From Methylocystis sp. ATCC 49242 (lineage in GTDB: Bacteria; Pseudomonadota; Alphaproteobacteria; Rhizobiales; Beijerinckiaceae): a DNA stretch of 64,000 nt. Position 1 is the first letter of the stretch, and the number at the start of each line of letters is the position of its first letter. The DNA lies in NCBI RefSeq assembly GCF_000188155.2, contig NZ_KE124774.1:4046934-4110933 (forward strand). The letters run 5' to 3'. The position numbers were made by a program, and so were the translations under genes. Below, in pieces: positions 53,502 through 62,480 of the stretch. The notes beneath the pieces are model-generated. The model did no database searches, had not been told where the DNA came from, and was given only the letters and a program-made list of their open reading frames with translations.

Positions 53502-54737
53502 TCATTCTCCCATTGCGCGCTCGACGACCACCTTTCCTCCGGAAACGACGAGTCGCGGAAACTCGAGGTCCTTGAAGTTCTGTCGCGGGTCGCTGCCAAT
53601 CACGACGATGTCGGCGGGAGCTCCAACGACCAGCTGACCGAGCTTCGGTTCAGTGGTTTCCTTGCCGAGATACAAATATTTTCCCGGCTCACTGGTGGCC
53701 GAGGCCAGCGCAAGAGTCATCGCCTGATCCCAAGTCCTGCCGGCGTGCGTCCATGCATGGACGATGTGGTGAATTTCTTGTGCGTCGATGCCGTGTGGGA
53801 TATCGGGGTGCCCAAGATCCGTGCCGTAGAAGAGCCTGGCTCCCATTTCGACGGCGTGTCCCGCGTTATGGGCTGACCCGTTGCAGGACACCAGCGTGTC
53901 CAGCGTGCCGTCGATTGGCAGACGCCGATCGGCAGCGCGGTGCCATTGACCGTGGTCGAGAAAGTCGCACGGCATATGCGCCCATTCGTCCACACCGGCG
54001 TCGAGCGCTCGTCTCGCGCCCTCGGTCGTGCCGAGATAGGCCACGACGCGCTTCTTGAGTCTGTGCGCTTCCGTAACGACGGCTCTGAGTTCGGCGTCGC
54101 TCAACGTCGGCCACGGGGGCGGCGTGGTCGCGTTGTGCGACGTCCATGGCGCCCCGATTTCACCTCCCGGCTCGAGTGAAACCGCGATGACGCTCGCGCC
54201 CCTGCCGACAAGCTCGCGCACCTTGTTCACGGCCGCGGCGGCGCCGCTCACTTGTACGCCGGAACCGGGGAACACCGGCATCGGATAGCCGCCCCTCGCG
54301 GTAATGATCGGCCCCGAGAGAATTTGGCGGAGCTGGTAAGGCTTGTCGAGCATGACCGGCGTCACCGGGCCGCCAAGGTCTCGCGCCGTTGTCACGCCAT
54401 GTTCCAGCAGCCGCAGCGCAGGCGCCTTGTTCACGAGGTGATGGGTGTGCATGTCGATGAAGCCGGGCAGAATTGTTCCGCCGGGAACATTCACGACGCG
54501 GGTTCCGAAAGGCACGGCCATGCCGGCGGAGCCGATCGCAGCAATTCTGCCATTCTCGACGAGAACAGCCTTTCCTGTTCCGGGCGCGAAATTCGCGCCG
54601 TCGAACAGTTTGTCTGCGGTAATAAGCAAGGATTGCTTGTGTTGGGCTGCGGCCGGCTGAGCCGCGAGACCAATTGCGAAGCCGACCATCATCGTCGTGG
54701 TCGAAATTACTGTCTTAATGTCGAATTTTTTGGGCAT
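53502..54737 (-). CDS. Secreted amidohydrolase-family protein
   Basis: The 411-residue periplasmic protein has a signal peptide (VGFAIGLAAQPAAAQHK) and the metal-dependent amidohydrolase pattern: LLITADKLFDGANFAPGTGK, ILPGFIDMHTHHLVNKAP (the HxH), EHGVTTARDLGGPV, later GTDLGHPDIPHGIDA (the metal Asp region) and the C-terminal LGQLVVGAPADIVVIGSDP. Chemistry is probably hydrolysis of an amide or imide in the periplasm; the substrate is unknown. GGGGAG precedes ATG 54737. It lies upstream of xoxF with a hairpin between them, so it need not be co-regulated. Confidence 0.85.
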   Translation of the reverse strand: MPKKFDIKTVISTTTMMVGFAIGLAAQPAAAQHKQSLLITADKLFDGANFAPGTGKAVLVENGRIAAIGSAGMAVPFGTRVVNVPGGTILPGFIDMHTHHLVNKAPALRLLEHGVTTARDLGGPVTPVMLDKPYQLRQILSGPIITARGGYPMPVFPGSGVQVSGAAAAVNKVRELVGRGASVIAVSLEPGGEIGAPWTSHNATTPPPWPTLSDAELRAVVTEAHRLKKRVVAYLGTTEGARRALDAGVDEWAHMPCDFLDHGQWHRAADRRLPIDGTLDTLVSCNGSAHNAGHAVEMGARLFYGTDLGHPDIPHGIDAQEIHHIVHAWTHAGRTWDQAMTLALASATSEPGKYLYLGKETTEPKLGQLVVGAPADIVVIGSDPRQNFKDLEFPRLVVSGGKVVVERAMGE

Positions 54738-54888
54738 GAGTCTCCCCTCTAGACAAGCCGCTCCAGCCGCCGGCGCCGACTGGGACTGGCGTTGCGCGAA
54801 TTTCAAGTCGTTCGTTTTCTTGAGATTTATGTTTGCGTGTCGCCAGGAGGCTCATCCCGAGGACGACCGCGATGCTCCTGGCTCGTTC

Positions 54889-55290
54889 TTACGCAAATGG
54901 AGGGGATTGCGCTGACCAGCTACTCCCCCATCCCGCATGGCGAGAGGGGAATGGCCCGGCTCTCACATCGTCAAGGAATGTGGAGCTGGCTTCTGGAAAA
55001 TGAAAATCAATAACGACCGCGAGGAAGATGGCCGTCAGAAAGCTATCGTCCGAGGCGGCGCCTGAACATAAAGCGCAGCACTCCGAGGGATCATGATCCG
55101 CGGGTAAAGGCGCGTTTTCGCCGGCGTCTCCGGCGCATTTCATGAAAGAGCCGTGAACGAGCGCAGGACGTTGCGACGCGTCGCCATAGGCGCCAAGCGC
55201 CATTGGGACTTTCAGAAGCCCCAGGCTGTGAATGACGAAGAGACAGGCAAGAATCGCCCGCGTAGCCCTCGTCAAAGACCTCACGTCCAT
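54889..55290 (-). CDS. DUF2946-like small membrane-anchored protein
   Basis: The 133-residue product begins with a hydrophobic segment (ILACLFVIHSLGLLKVPMAL), then a Cys/His part, FMKCAGDAGENAPLPADHDP followed by SECCALCSG, a second hydrophobic segment (FLTAIFLAVVIDFHF), and ends QSPPFA. Cys/His placement and the PPFA end fit DUF2946-type proteins, often near TonB or metal-handling genes. The start (ATG 55290) is approximate: no clear ribosome binding site. A paralogue-like protein is at 56026-56424. Confidence 0.6.
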   Translation of the reverse strand: MDVRSLTRATRAILACLFVIHSLGLLKVPMALGAYGDASQRPALVHGSFMKCAGDAGENAPLPADHDPSECCALCSGAASDDSFLTAIFLAVVIDFHFPEASSTFLDDVRAGPFPSRHAGWGSSWSAQSPPFA

Positions 55291-56025
55291 TGCGCCGATA
55301 TTCCCGATGATTACCGCGTAACAATCCAGTCTGGCAGGCTTCGTTGTCACTAAGGTGGAGAGCATCTCTCCACATTTTTGTCGAAATAACATACAAAGAA
55401 AAAAGCCTCCACGCAATAAAGATGGGCTGCTTCAGGCTCGAACGCGCGACGCAAATTGGTCCGTAAAATTCGCCGCCGACTGGCGGGCGCGGCCCATCAT
55501 CCTGATATCGCGCATGATTTTTCCACCTCAATAAAACCGTGACCCATCAGCGCGTCCGCACCCTCGGTCGCCTAGCCTGCGGGTCCGCCCGGATCGTCAC
55601 GGCCGAGTGGAAACAAGACGTCGCCTGTTTCGATCGCGGTCGTCAATCTTCTGACAGCGTTTCATTGTTGCGCAAGACTGGACGACGCCCTCGACGCGTC
55701 GGATGGCTTGCCGCCTGAATCCGGGGTCATTCTCCGCGATCAGATCTCCCGCATGCTCGTCGAGCCCAGTCTTTCCAATTGGGACCGCATGCGCGCCGGG
55801 GCTGGCCTTTGTTGGAAATGAGCGCATGAGGCCGAAAAATAATCGCGCCGGACATTGATGACGGCTCCGAGGTGATAGACTTTATACTTGTGGGTTCGCT
55901 AAAATACATGAGCCGTCACGACTTTCGCGGGGTTCTGGCCCATTCCGATCGTGGCGGCGGCGTGCGCTGGCTTGACCACTTTTTCAAGAGCCCCTAGCGT
56001 TCGGTAGTTTCGAGGGAAGGTAGCC
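55291..56025. other. 735-bp stretch without an assigned gene
   Basis: Between the two divergent DUF2946-like genes. A plus-strand frame (about 55575-55821) and a minus-strand one (55597-55827) have protein-like composition but no start with ribosome binding site, and no motif. A 29-codon plus-strand ORF starts at the ATG at 55908. I see no transposase or RNA gene. Confidence 0.35.
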
Positions 56026-56424
56026 GTGACTCTAAACGGGCGAGGGGCGGGGCCTTTGGCGAGCAGCGTGCGAGCGCTCGTAGCGTATCTCGTTATCTTG
56101 CAAATTGTCCTCGCGCCTTTTGCGGTCGCCTCGGCCTATGAGCAATTGTCAGATTCAGCCAGCGTGATCTGTGCTGGACAGACCAAGTCGGGCAAACACG
56201 GTCAGTCGCCGCCCGCGCCGGTGAACGGATCGCATCGCGATCGATGTTGCGTCTCTCTTTGCAACGCTTTTTTCGGGCTGGAGGCTCAAGGCGCGTTGCT
56301 CGTCCGATTGAGTTTACGGGCTGACGACGACAATCTTCAGACAATCTCCTTTTCTTCTGATCGGCGCAGGAATCCAGCAAGCGTGCCCCAGGCCCCAAGA
56401 GCGCCCCCGGCTTTCACGGCTTGA
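56026..56424 (+). CDS. DUF2946-like small membrane-anchored protein (second copy)
   Basis: The 132-residue product (GTG start, GAAGG upstream) has a hydrophobic stretch (VRALVAYLVILQIVLAPFAV), then CAGQTKSGKHGQSPPAP, SHRDRCCVSLCN, a second hydrophobic segment and an ending RAPPAFTA. The order CAG...H...CC-x-C...PPAF matches the protein at 54889-55290, so the two are probably diverged paralogues. It is followed by tonB and exbB on the same strand, which suggests a link to TonB-dependent uptake (inference). Confidence 0.65.
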   Translation: MTLNGRGAGPLASSVRALVAYLVILQIVLAPFAVASAYEQLSDSASVICAGQTKSGKHGQSPPAPVNGSHRDRCCVSLCNAFFGLEAQGALLVRLSLRADDDNLQTISFSSDRRRNPASVPQAPRAPPAFTA

Positions 56425-56549
56425 TTCACGCCCGTTAACGCTGATGGTCCCGCGCGGACCTCGGTAACGGCTGAACGCGCAAAATACCCATGATCATTTA
56501 TCAATGTAGCCTTTGCAGCAAAGGCGCACGACGACCAAAGAGTGGTTCG

Positions 56550-57293
56550 ATGACCGTTTCTGCAATCGACACCGAGATGAGACATCGACAAAACGAACTG
56601 GCGGGAAATCCAGTTCTCAGACCGAACTGGCTTCACCCGCTCTCCGCGACTGCGGTCATCGCGGCACATATCGCCTTCTTTGTTTCATTCATGTTTTGGG
56701 CGAGGCCGCAGGTCGCAGCGATTGGCCCGATCGACGCGCAGCTTGTGCGCGAAGGCGATTTCTTCGACGCGCAGGCGGTATCGGAAGCCGACGTCCATGC
56801 CGATGACCCGTCGTTATCGGAAATTGTAGAGGAACCGGAACTTGCCTTGCCGCCGCCTTTGATCATGACGCCGGACGCCGAGTCGTTGCCCGCCAGGACA
56901 GAGTCATCCGAGCAAGCCAGGAAAAATGAAAAGGATGAAAAGAAGCGCGCGGAGCGGCGTGACGTCGAGTCCGCCAACGAACGTCGGGAGGCTCAGGCTC
57001 GCCGACGCGCGGGGGCGCCCGGGGGACGCGGGCAGGGTTCCGGGGGGGCAGCTGCGACATGCCTTGCCCATGTCGCCGCCTCGCTTCGTCGAAATATGCC
57101 CGCTTCGACGAGCCTGGGCCCGGGAACCGCCTATGTGACGTTTCACGTCAATGCTGGAGGCGGCATATCCGGCGTTTCAGTTTCGGCGTCGACGCCTGCT
57201 CACGCAGCTCTCGCGCGCCGCATTGTGGCCGCCTCGCGTGGGCCAACCAGTTGCGGCGCCACCTTTGTGAGCCAGCATATTACATTCCAGTAA
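56550..57293 (+). CDS. TonB-like energy transducer
   Basis: The 247-residue protein has one N-terminal membrane helix (SATAVIAAHIAFFVSFMFW), a long charged linker with EQARKNEKDEKKRAERRD and a Pro-containing part (PPPLIMTPDAES), and a C-terminal domain of TonB/TolA type (TAYVTFHVNAGGGISGVSVS) with two cysteines (AATCLAH and TSCGATF), likely a disulfide. It would transmit proton-motive force from ExbB/ExbD to an outer-membrane receptor. Start uncertain: ATG 56550, or 56490 in the same frame. It precedes exbB by 43 bp. Confidence 0.78.
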   Translation: MTVSAIDTEMRHRQNELAGNPVLRPNWLHPLSATAVIAAHIAFFVSFMFWARPQVAAIGPIDAQLVREGDFFDAQAVSEADVHADDPSLSEIVEEPELALPPPLIMTPDAESLPARTESSEQARKNEKDEKKRAERRDVESANERREAQARRRAGAPGGRGQGSGGAAATCLAHVAASLRRNMPASTSLGPGTAYVTFHVNAGGGISGVSVSASTPAHAALARRIVAASRGPTSCGATFVSQHITFQ

Positions 57294-57336
57294 TCCCGAT
57301 TTCTGTTACTGCAACCATCGGGAAGGAGAGCAATCG

Positions 57337-57996
57337 ATGGACATTTCCTCAATGTCGCCAGTCGGCATGTTCATGAATGCAGGAGTCGTGAGTAAGGTTG
57401 TCATGGCTCTTCTGCTTGTTGCGTCCGTATGGACATGGGTTCTTATTATCGACGGCGTATTTGTCGTATTTCGCATTTCTAGGGCGATTGACTCGGCTCG
57501 CAGCGGCGGTCCGGAGGGCGTGCTTTGGCCTATAACCAGCGCCGGAATGAAAGCCCTGGATGTCAGGGTTCCGGACGAAACTGCGTTGGAAAAACGAGAG
57601 CGGGTTTTTCAACATATGAATCGCGCGGCGCGCGAGTTCATGACGATAGCGAAGGGAGGGCTTCCGAATTTGGCTATCGTTTCGTCGGTGGGACCTTTCG
57701 TTGGCCTGTTTGGCACTGTCTGGGGTATTATTTCGAGTTTCTCCGGAATAGCCCAAACGCAGGATACGAGTCTCGCTGTCGTCGCTCCGGGAATCGCGGA
57801 GGCGCTTGCCGCCACCGCCTATGGACTCGCCGCGGCAATTCCTGCCGCAATTGGCTATAATCGCATCGGAGCGGCTTTCTCCCGGCTTAATGAGGAAATC
57901 GGGCAATATATAAAAGCCGAGGCGAACATTTTAGGCTCGGGATCCAACAATTTTGATGGAGGCGCGATTCAAACTCCCGAGCGAGGGACGCTCTGA
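57337..57996 (+). CDS. exbB: ExbB/TolQ-type proton channel protein
   Basis: The 219-residue protein has three membrane helices: VVMALLLVASVWTWVLIIDG, then LAIVSSVGPFVGLFGTVWGI and VAPGIAEALAATAYGLAAAI, the last two being the conserved pore helices of ExbB/TolQ/MotA. AAGGAG lies upstream of the ATG. In the typical order exbD follows; here the next 200 bp hold no exbD but IS debris, so the partner is either elsewhere or lost. Confidence 0.92.
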   Translation: MDISSMSPVGMFMNAGVVSKVVMALLLVASVWTWVLIIDGVFVVFRISRAIDSARSGGPEGVLWPITSAGMKALDVRVPDETALEKRERVFQHMNRAAREFMTIAKGGLPNLAIVSSVGPFVGLFGTVWGIISSFSGIAQTQDTSLAVVAPGIAEALAATAYGLAAAIPAAIGYNRIGAAFSRLNEEIGQYIKAEANILGSGSNNFDGGAIQTPERGTL

Positions 57997-58209
57997 TTTG
58001 TGATCCTTTCTCGCGGAGCAATAGTCGGATGTCCCGGATTGCGGGGTGCTTCCCACTGCACAGGTCGTCTGGCGCATCGACGATCGTTGTGGCGTTCGCG
58101 GGAACCAGCCGGATGTCTTCAAAGGTCGAGCGCACGATGGTCGTCAGCCGCCATGCCTCGGCCGCGCTGCGCCGCCAGGGCCTTCAGCAACGGATGTATC
58201 CCGGCGCGC
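57997..58209. other. Gap after exbB, no exbD found
   Basis: I searched all frames for an ExbD start (a single N-terminal helix followed by a periplasmic domain with N-x-TPL) and found none. A minus-strand frame here (57887-58135) has TIVDAPDDLCSG and RDIRLLLREKG but no recognisable family. Confidence 0.4.
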
Positions 58210-58415
58210 TTTTCAACACTCCTTCAGGAACGCCAATTCCAGCGTCTGCTGGTCCACGAGACGCTCGAACGCTTCGATCCGCGACCCGTGTGTGTTCGGA
58301 TCGCCTGTGGCTGACGCCGTGGGGCTTCGTCAGACCATGAGGTCTCTCGCCGGCCAGATATTCCGGGGGTGGCCTCGCGCTTGAATTCGACGCTGTGGGC
58401 GCGGCGCCTCGTCAT
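58210..58415 (-). pseudogene. IS3-family transposase orfA remnant
   Basis: Minus-strand, from ATG at 58415: MTRRRAHSVEFKRE, the start of IS3-type orfA; then, in a second frame, LAGERPHGLTKPHGVSH; and in a third frame RIEAFERLVDQQTLELAFLK, the leucine zipper-like part of orfA. Three frames for one protein means two frameshifts, so the gene is dead. No orfB was recognised next to it. Confidence 0.8.
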
Positions 58416-58812
58416 GGAGGATCTTCCCTCGAAGACCTGGTTTGTTAAAAAAATGGCGAGCTCGCCTCTGCATGGCGTCAGTTGCATAGTTCAAAAATGC
58501 ACTCTGTAGTGTTTTTACGGCCCGCCACATGGGATCCTCGTGCAGGGTCGATGTCTGACCCGCAAAAGCAGGAACGTCGAACGCTCATCCCAAAGTGGTT
58601 CTTTTGGCGGATTTGAGGAACTTAATCAGCCAGGCGTGACCCATAGATGCACTCGATGTGTTGCGTTTACACGGAAAATGGTGTATAAATCACTGCGTGG
58701 CAGTCGCCGGGCTGGCGGCCGTTAGCTGAAATGTCTGCTTCGTTAGACTGGGCGAGGAAATCACGAACCCATCAGGGGAATGTGTCACGCGCGTCTGGAA
58801 TGATTAGAGCAA
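58416..58812. other. Intergenic stretch before a small gene
   Basis: About 400 bp between the IS remnant and the small helical protein. It contains the putative promoter at 58661-58689. No other gene was recognised. Confidence 0.35.
58661..58689 (+). promoter_or_regulatory. Possible sigma-70-type promoter
   Basis: TTGCGT (58661-58666), a 17-bp spacer and TATAAA (58684-58689) resemble -35 and -10 boxes. The next gene begins at 58813. Confidence 0.3.
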
Positions 58813-59076
58813 ATGAACTCCGGAAGTCGGCATATCGACATGGAAACGATGGACAGCAGGCATATAAGCGCGTTGATGGCTGGCAATACAGCCTTGTTGT
58901 CGCAGCTTTGCGAATTTCTGATCGAAAAAGGAATAATTGACAGAACCGAGCTTCGGGACAGATTATATAATTTGCTTACCGAAGCAAATATGCATGGCGC
59001 GGCGGCCGGCGCGGCGACGAAACATTTGATTGCAATTATAGAATCCGGGGACGAGAACGTCCGATTGGAACAGTGA
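58813..59076 (+). CDS. Small helical protein, unknown function
   Basis: The 87-residue product is amphipathic-helical: MDSRHISALMAGNTALLSQL, CEFLIEKGIIDRTELRDRLY, then NMHGAAAGAATKHLIAIIES. No signal peptide, cysteine cluster or binding motif. The start may be the ATG at 58813 or 58849; both give a plausible start. It stands alone downstream of the IS remnant, convergent with the secreted protein at 59259. It resembles conserved helical proteins of unknown function; I cannot name one. Confidence 0.5.
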   Translation: MNSGSRHIDMETMDSRHISALMAGNTALLSQLCEFLIEKGIIDRTELRDRLYNLLTEANMHGAAAGAATKHLIAIIESGDENVRLEQ

Positions 59077-59258
59077 AGGCCCTGATCGGAGACCGCGTCC
59101 ATTTTCTGATCGCGCAGGCATATTTGCTCGCTATGTCCCATGACTGATCGATGACGCGACCTCGGAAACCGCGTTTCCTCCACACAGCTTCGGGCGGTCG
59201 CCTATCGCGGGCGGAAACTCTCTCTGGTGATGCGAGAACAAACTGTCCGGTGCGCGCG

Positions 59259-60461
59259 TCATTCGCGCGGGGCGGACGCATCCGAACGGACGCTCCAGCT
59301 GCCGCGGTATACCGCGCCGCCATAGACCGGGCAGAATGGGTGGGGATGGGCGAGACAATTCGAAGGCGTCATGTCCGTCCAGTAGAATTCCACGCTCTGC
59401 CCAGCGTTCGGGGCGTCCAGATTCCCCCATCGATCGGTTAACCAATAAGGCTGCGCATAGGACCTCGCTGATCCATTGTCGCTCAGGCCAAGCGCGAATT
59501 CGGACGTCAGGCGGAGGTCGCTGACGCCGCCAGGACCCATGACATTCAGATTTTGGGTGTATTGAGCGCAGATGTCCTGACGTTTTCTTACGTAACAGCC
59601 ATACATTGCCACCCATCTGTCAAGGTTCTTCGCCTTCGCCAGCCGAACCATCCGCAAGCCGATTGCCGGAATGACGATCTTTTGTGGCGACCAACCGTCC
59701 TTGCTCACGTCCACGCTGGTGCGAAGATAGAGATTGACGCTTTCTCCTTCCGGTCCGTAATCGAAATAGAAGAAATGATAGAGGCCGTTCACGAAGGAGA
59801 TCGAGCCTATCAGGCCCTGAGTGTGACCGAGGCGACGCGCCGAATTGCTGCGAATGACGGCGCCGGACGAGTCCCGCAGCGGCGCGGGGCGCACATCGGT
59901 GGAAAAGGGCGTCCATCCGCTATCTGTCTTGAGATCGAAGGAAACGAAATCCGTTGTCCGCGCCTCGAGTAGATAGTGCCGCCAGTGTCCGCTCGCGTGA
60001 TCCCGAAGCTGTTCGTCATCGTTGACGCCCAAAAAGAATACATAGAAATAAGGGTCATTGCGCAGGCCTGAAATCGCGATCGGATTCGCTGCGCCGCCCA
60101 CGCCGTTCGACGCTATCAGCGATCCCGGATCCTTGTCGGTTCCCCATAGGCGGAACTCGTGCGGCGGCATTATCAAAGCATATTTCCCCCGGTGAACGCC
60201 CGCCTTTACGGCGTCGCCCGTCCTGTATTTCGTCATGGGCTCGGAGTGATAGATCGTATAGTAATTATCTTCGTCGCGAATCGTTTGAACGCTGTAGGCG
60301 ACTTCGTTTTCGGGCGTGTCATAGAAAACGGATTCATCATTATTATAACAGACATGGACTCCGTTGCTCTCGAAGCAGCGGGCCGCCGCTGATGCCGCGG
60401 GGTTTACCAGGAGCATTATGACAAGGATCCACAGATCTTGGGGATTGCGTCTGCGAGACAT
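59259..60461 (-). CDS. Secreted propeller-like protein (unknown glycan-related?)
   Basis: The 400-residue product has a signal peptide (LWILVIMLLVNPAASAAAR) and a mature body of repeated short beta-strand blocks with aromatic-Asp elements: DEDNYYTIYHSEPM, NGLYHFFYFDYGPEGE and SARSYAQPYWLTDRWG, as in five-bladed beta-propellers of glycoside hydrolase families 43/62/117. The active-site acids cannot be placed by eye. Cysteines (CFESNGVHVC; NCLAHPHPFCPVYG) may form disulfides. The start is the ATG at 60461 beginning the signal peptide; the frame extends upstream without similarity. Neighbours give no hint besides lying near polysaccharide genes. Confidence 0.6.
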   Translation of the reverse strand: MSRRRNPQDLWILVIMLLVNPAASAAARCFESNGVHVCYNNDESVFYDTPENEVAYSVQTIRDEDNYYTIYHSEPMTKYRTGDAVKAGVHRGKYALIMPPHEFRLWGTDKDPGSLIASNGVGGAANPIAISGLRNDPYFYVFFLGVNDDEQLRDHASGHWRHYLLEARTTDFVSFDLKTDSGWTPFSTDVRPAPLRDSSGAVIRSNSARRLGHTQGLIGSISFVNGLYHFFYFDYGPEGESVNLYLRTSVDVSKDGWSPQKIVIPAIGLRMVRLAKAKNLDRWVAMYGCYVRKRQDICAQYTQNLNVMGPGGVSDLRLTSEFALGLSDNGSARSYAQPYWLTDRWGNLDAPNAGQSVEFYWTDMTPSNCLAHPHPFCPVYGGAVYRGSWSVRSDASAPRE

Positions 60462-61077
60462 GTTCAAGCGCGTCCGAACGAGGCTGGCCGTCAAAGTAAA
60501 ATGCGTAACGCAATTCAATGGGCAATAAAACCTATATGGGTGGCGGAAGTTTGAGCGTTCGCTTTTATGTCGAAGGCTTTGCTGTCCGGCGGCATGAGGC
60601 GGCTTACATCGGTATATGGTCGCCGCACTGTGCGTTCTTCCCGCAAGGCGCATCATGATAATTTTAGCGGGCCTCGACCATAAAGTATCGTCAGAAACAT
60701 GTCGCGACTGCGTAGGTGCCGGAGCTTTGCAATTGTCCGCATGAGGATCATATGCCTGTAGCATATTATATTACATCCTGAATATCATATTTCGATTGCG
60801 CGACGAAGTCGCTCCTGACCTTGCAGTGATTGCCAAGGTTGACTTGCATAGAGATGTACACAAGAAAGTAAGCGCCAGTGAACGGAAGGGGTAATTCGCC
60901 ACGAACTCCCAATATGGCTGTTTTGAACCACAAGCCTGGCGGCCGAACGCGCGAGCGTCGCACAGATAAACAAGGAGCCGGTAGCTTTGAAGCAAGGCGG
61001 TTTCCGGATAATGGAGAACTGCGATTTGCGGCGCCATCCCGCGACCCGACGGCGCGCCCGCTGCACGCGGAGGTCAC
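60462..61077. other. 616-bp stretch, unresolved
   Basis: Upstream of the propeller-like gene (minus) and the repeat ORF at 61078 (plus). Both promoters should be here. Frames of about 90-140 codons exist on both strands around 60770-61240 without start signals or motifs I recognise. Confidence 0.3.
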
Positions 61078-61215
61078 ATGCCGCGCTTCGACGCGGATGA
61101 TTATCTTGAGAAATGCCCATACGCCCGGGACAAGCGTGTCGATCCTTATGCACAGTATCTTCGCTTTGGCTTGGGCGAAGGGCGGGATCCTCATCCGCTG
61201 TCTTTATCAAGTTGA
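61078..61215 (+). CDS. Orphan FD-YY-PDV-type repeat ORF (45 codons)
   Basis: ATG 61078 preceded by GGAGG at four bases opens 45 codons with one complete copy of the island's repeat: RFDADDYLEKCPYARDKRV, then DPYAQYLRFGLGEGRDP. The end LSLSS is followed by TGA. It may be a free-standing small protein or the remnant of a longer glycosyltransferase of the type seen at 28893 and 40275. It is 176 bp before the sulfotransferase at 61392. Confidence 0.5.
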   Translation: MPRFDADDYLEKCPYARDKRVDPYAQYLRFGLGEGRDPHPLSLSS

Positions 61216-61391
61216 CACGAGGGGTGACGATCAAAATTGGAACTGCAAGTCCTCGGCTTTCTCCAACATTATCTGGAGTCGGCGAAACGCGAAAAAATAG
61301 GCTTAGTGATCTTTATCGAATTCTTTAATGCATTCGACGGCCTACGGCTGTGCTTGCCGGATTTCGTTGACGCATGATGCGAGGAGAATTG

Positions 61392-62480
61392 ATGTCGAGT
61401 GTCAATCAAACGGAAGGGGCCGTGGATTATGTCTCGGCGAAAGAGATTGTCGGCTGGATTATAAGTCCCGACCGGGACGACGCCCTTGAAACGGTCTTCG
61501 TCGAAACTGACCGGATGCAGAGACTCGAGTTCAAGGCGATCATCTTTCGGCGCGATATTGCAGATTTGTTCGGAAGAACAGGAAAATTCGGCTTTGCCAT
61601 CCCTTTAGCTACGCTGAGCTATGACGCCGAGATTCGCGTTGCCGATCGCAGCGGCAAGACGCTGCAAGACGGCGTAATACGAATGGCCGCGCCGTCAGGA
61701 CCGCAACCCCGGCGCGGGGGCGGTTGCCGGGTCTTTCTCCACATACAGAAGACGGCGGGAACCGCGCTCTCCGTCGCGATCCAGAAGCAACTGTCCCTGA
61801 GTGAGACTTGTCTTTTCTATCAAGGCCATTTCGCAGGTCTCAACTGGGAGCAAGCGAATTCCCTCCCTGAATATCAATGTCTCGCGTTCAGACAACTCAT
61901 TGGGCACAGCTTTTTTGGGCTCGACGGATTTCTCAGACAGCCGACGCGATACTTCACCTTCGTTCGGGAGCCCATCGCACGGGTAAGATCACATTACTGG
62001 CATTATCGAACCAACGGAGTCCATGCGCTCACAATCGACGGCAGGTCCGTTCCCCTGCATGAAATCGTCAATGAAGGCCTTTGCGACGAGTTTGAAAATT
62101 TGCAGACACGGATGATCGCGGGCGTGGGAACAAATATGGTCCCGCTCGGGTCCATGTCAGATTATGTGCTCGAGCTTGCCTTGAGCAATATCGACCGCTC
62201 CTTCGACTTTGTCGGCATGACCGAAAATATTGATGTGCATGCCAGGATCATGTTCGAGAAGATGGGGCTCGAGCCGGTTGCGATCGGACGCGAAAATGTA
62301 ACCGACGGTCGACGTGTCGATTTGAGCGACCAGGACTATCGCCGCATCGACTGGGAGAAGGTGCGCGAGGTCAACAGATATGATCTTGAACTCTATCGTC
62401 GCGTCGCCGCACGTTATCAGGATACCGAAAGTGGCGCGCGTTCGGCCCCGGGACACACTGGTTTCGAAAAGGGGGAATAG
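61392..62480 (+). CDS. Sulfotransferase with N-terminal beta domain
   Basis: The 362-residue protein has an N-terminal beta domain of about 105 residues (VDYVSAKEIVGWIISPDRDD ... VFVETDR) and then a sulfotransferase-2-type domain: CRVFLHIQKTAGTALSVAIQ (HIQKTAGT as PAPS loop) and YFTFVREPIARVRSHYWHYR as the 3'-phosphate site. GAGGAGAATTG precedes ATG 61392. It ends with TAG directly before the ATG of the methyltransferase, so they are one unit. A similar N-terminal domain is in that neighbour. Likely sulfates a sugar on a surface polymer (inference). Confidence 0.85.
   Translation: MSSVNQTEGAVDYVSAKEIVGWIISPDRDDALETVFVETDRMQRLEFKAIIFRRDIADLFGRTGKFGFAIPLATLSYDAEIRVADRSGKTLQDGVIRMAAPSGPQPRRGGGCRVFLHIQKTAGTALSVAIQKQLSLSETCLFYQGHFAGLNWEQANSLPEYQCLAFRQLIGHSFFGLDGFLRQPTRYFTFVREPIARVRSHYWHYRTNGVHALTIDGRSVPLHEIVNEGLCDEFENLQTRMIAGVGTNMVPLGSMSDYVLELALSNIDRSFDFVGMTENIDVHARIMFEKMGLEPVAIGRENVTDGRRVDLSDQDYRRIDWEKVREVNRYDLELYRRVAARYQDTESGARSAPGHTGFEKGE

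Noticed and set aside
58000-58384. Plus-strand frames after exbB considered as exbD
   Set aside because: None starts with a membrane helix or shows the ExbD periplasmic motif, and the minus strand carries IS3 orfA segments here.
60766-61194. Minus-strand 142-codon ORF upstream of the propeller-like gene
   Set aside because: No start signal or motif, and alternative open frames of similar length exist on both strands, so coding is not supported.
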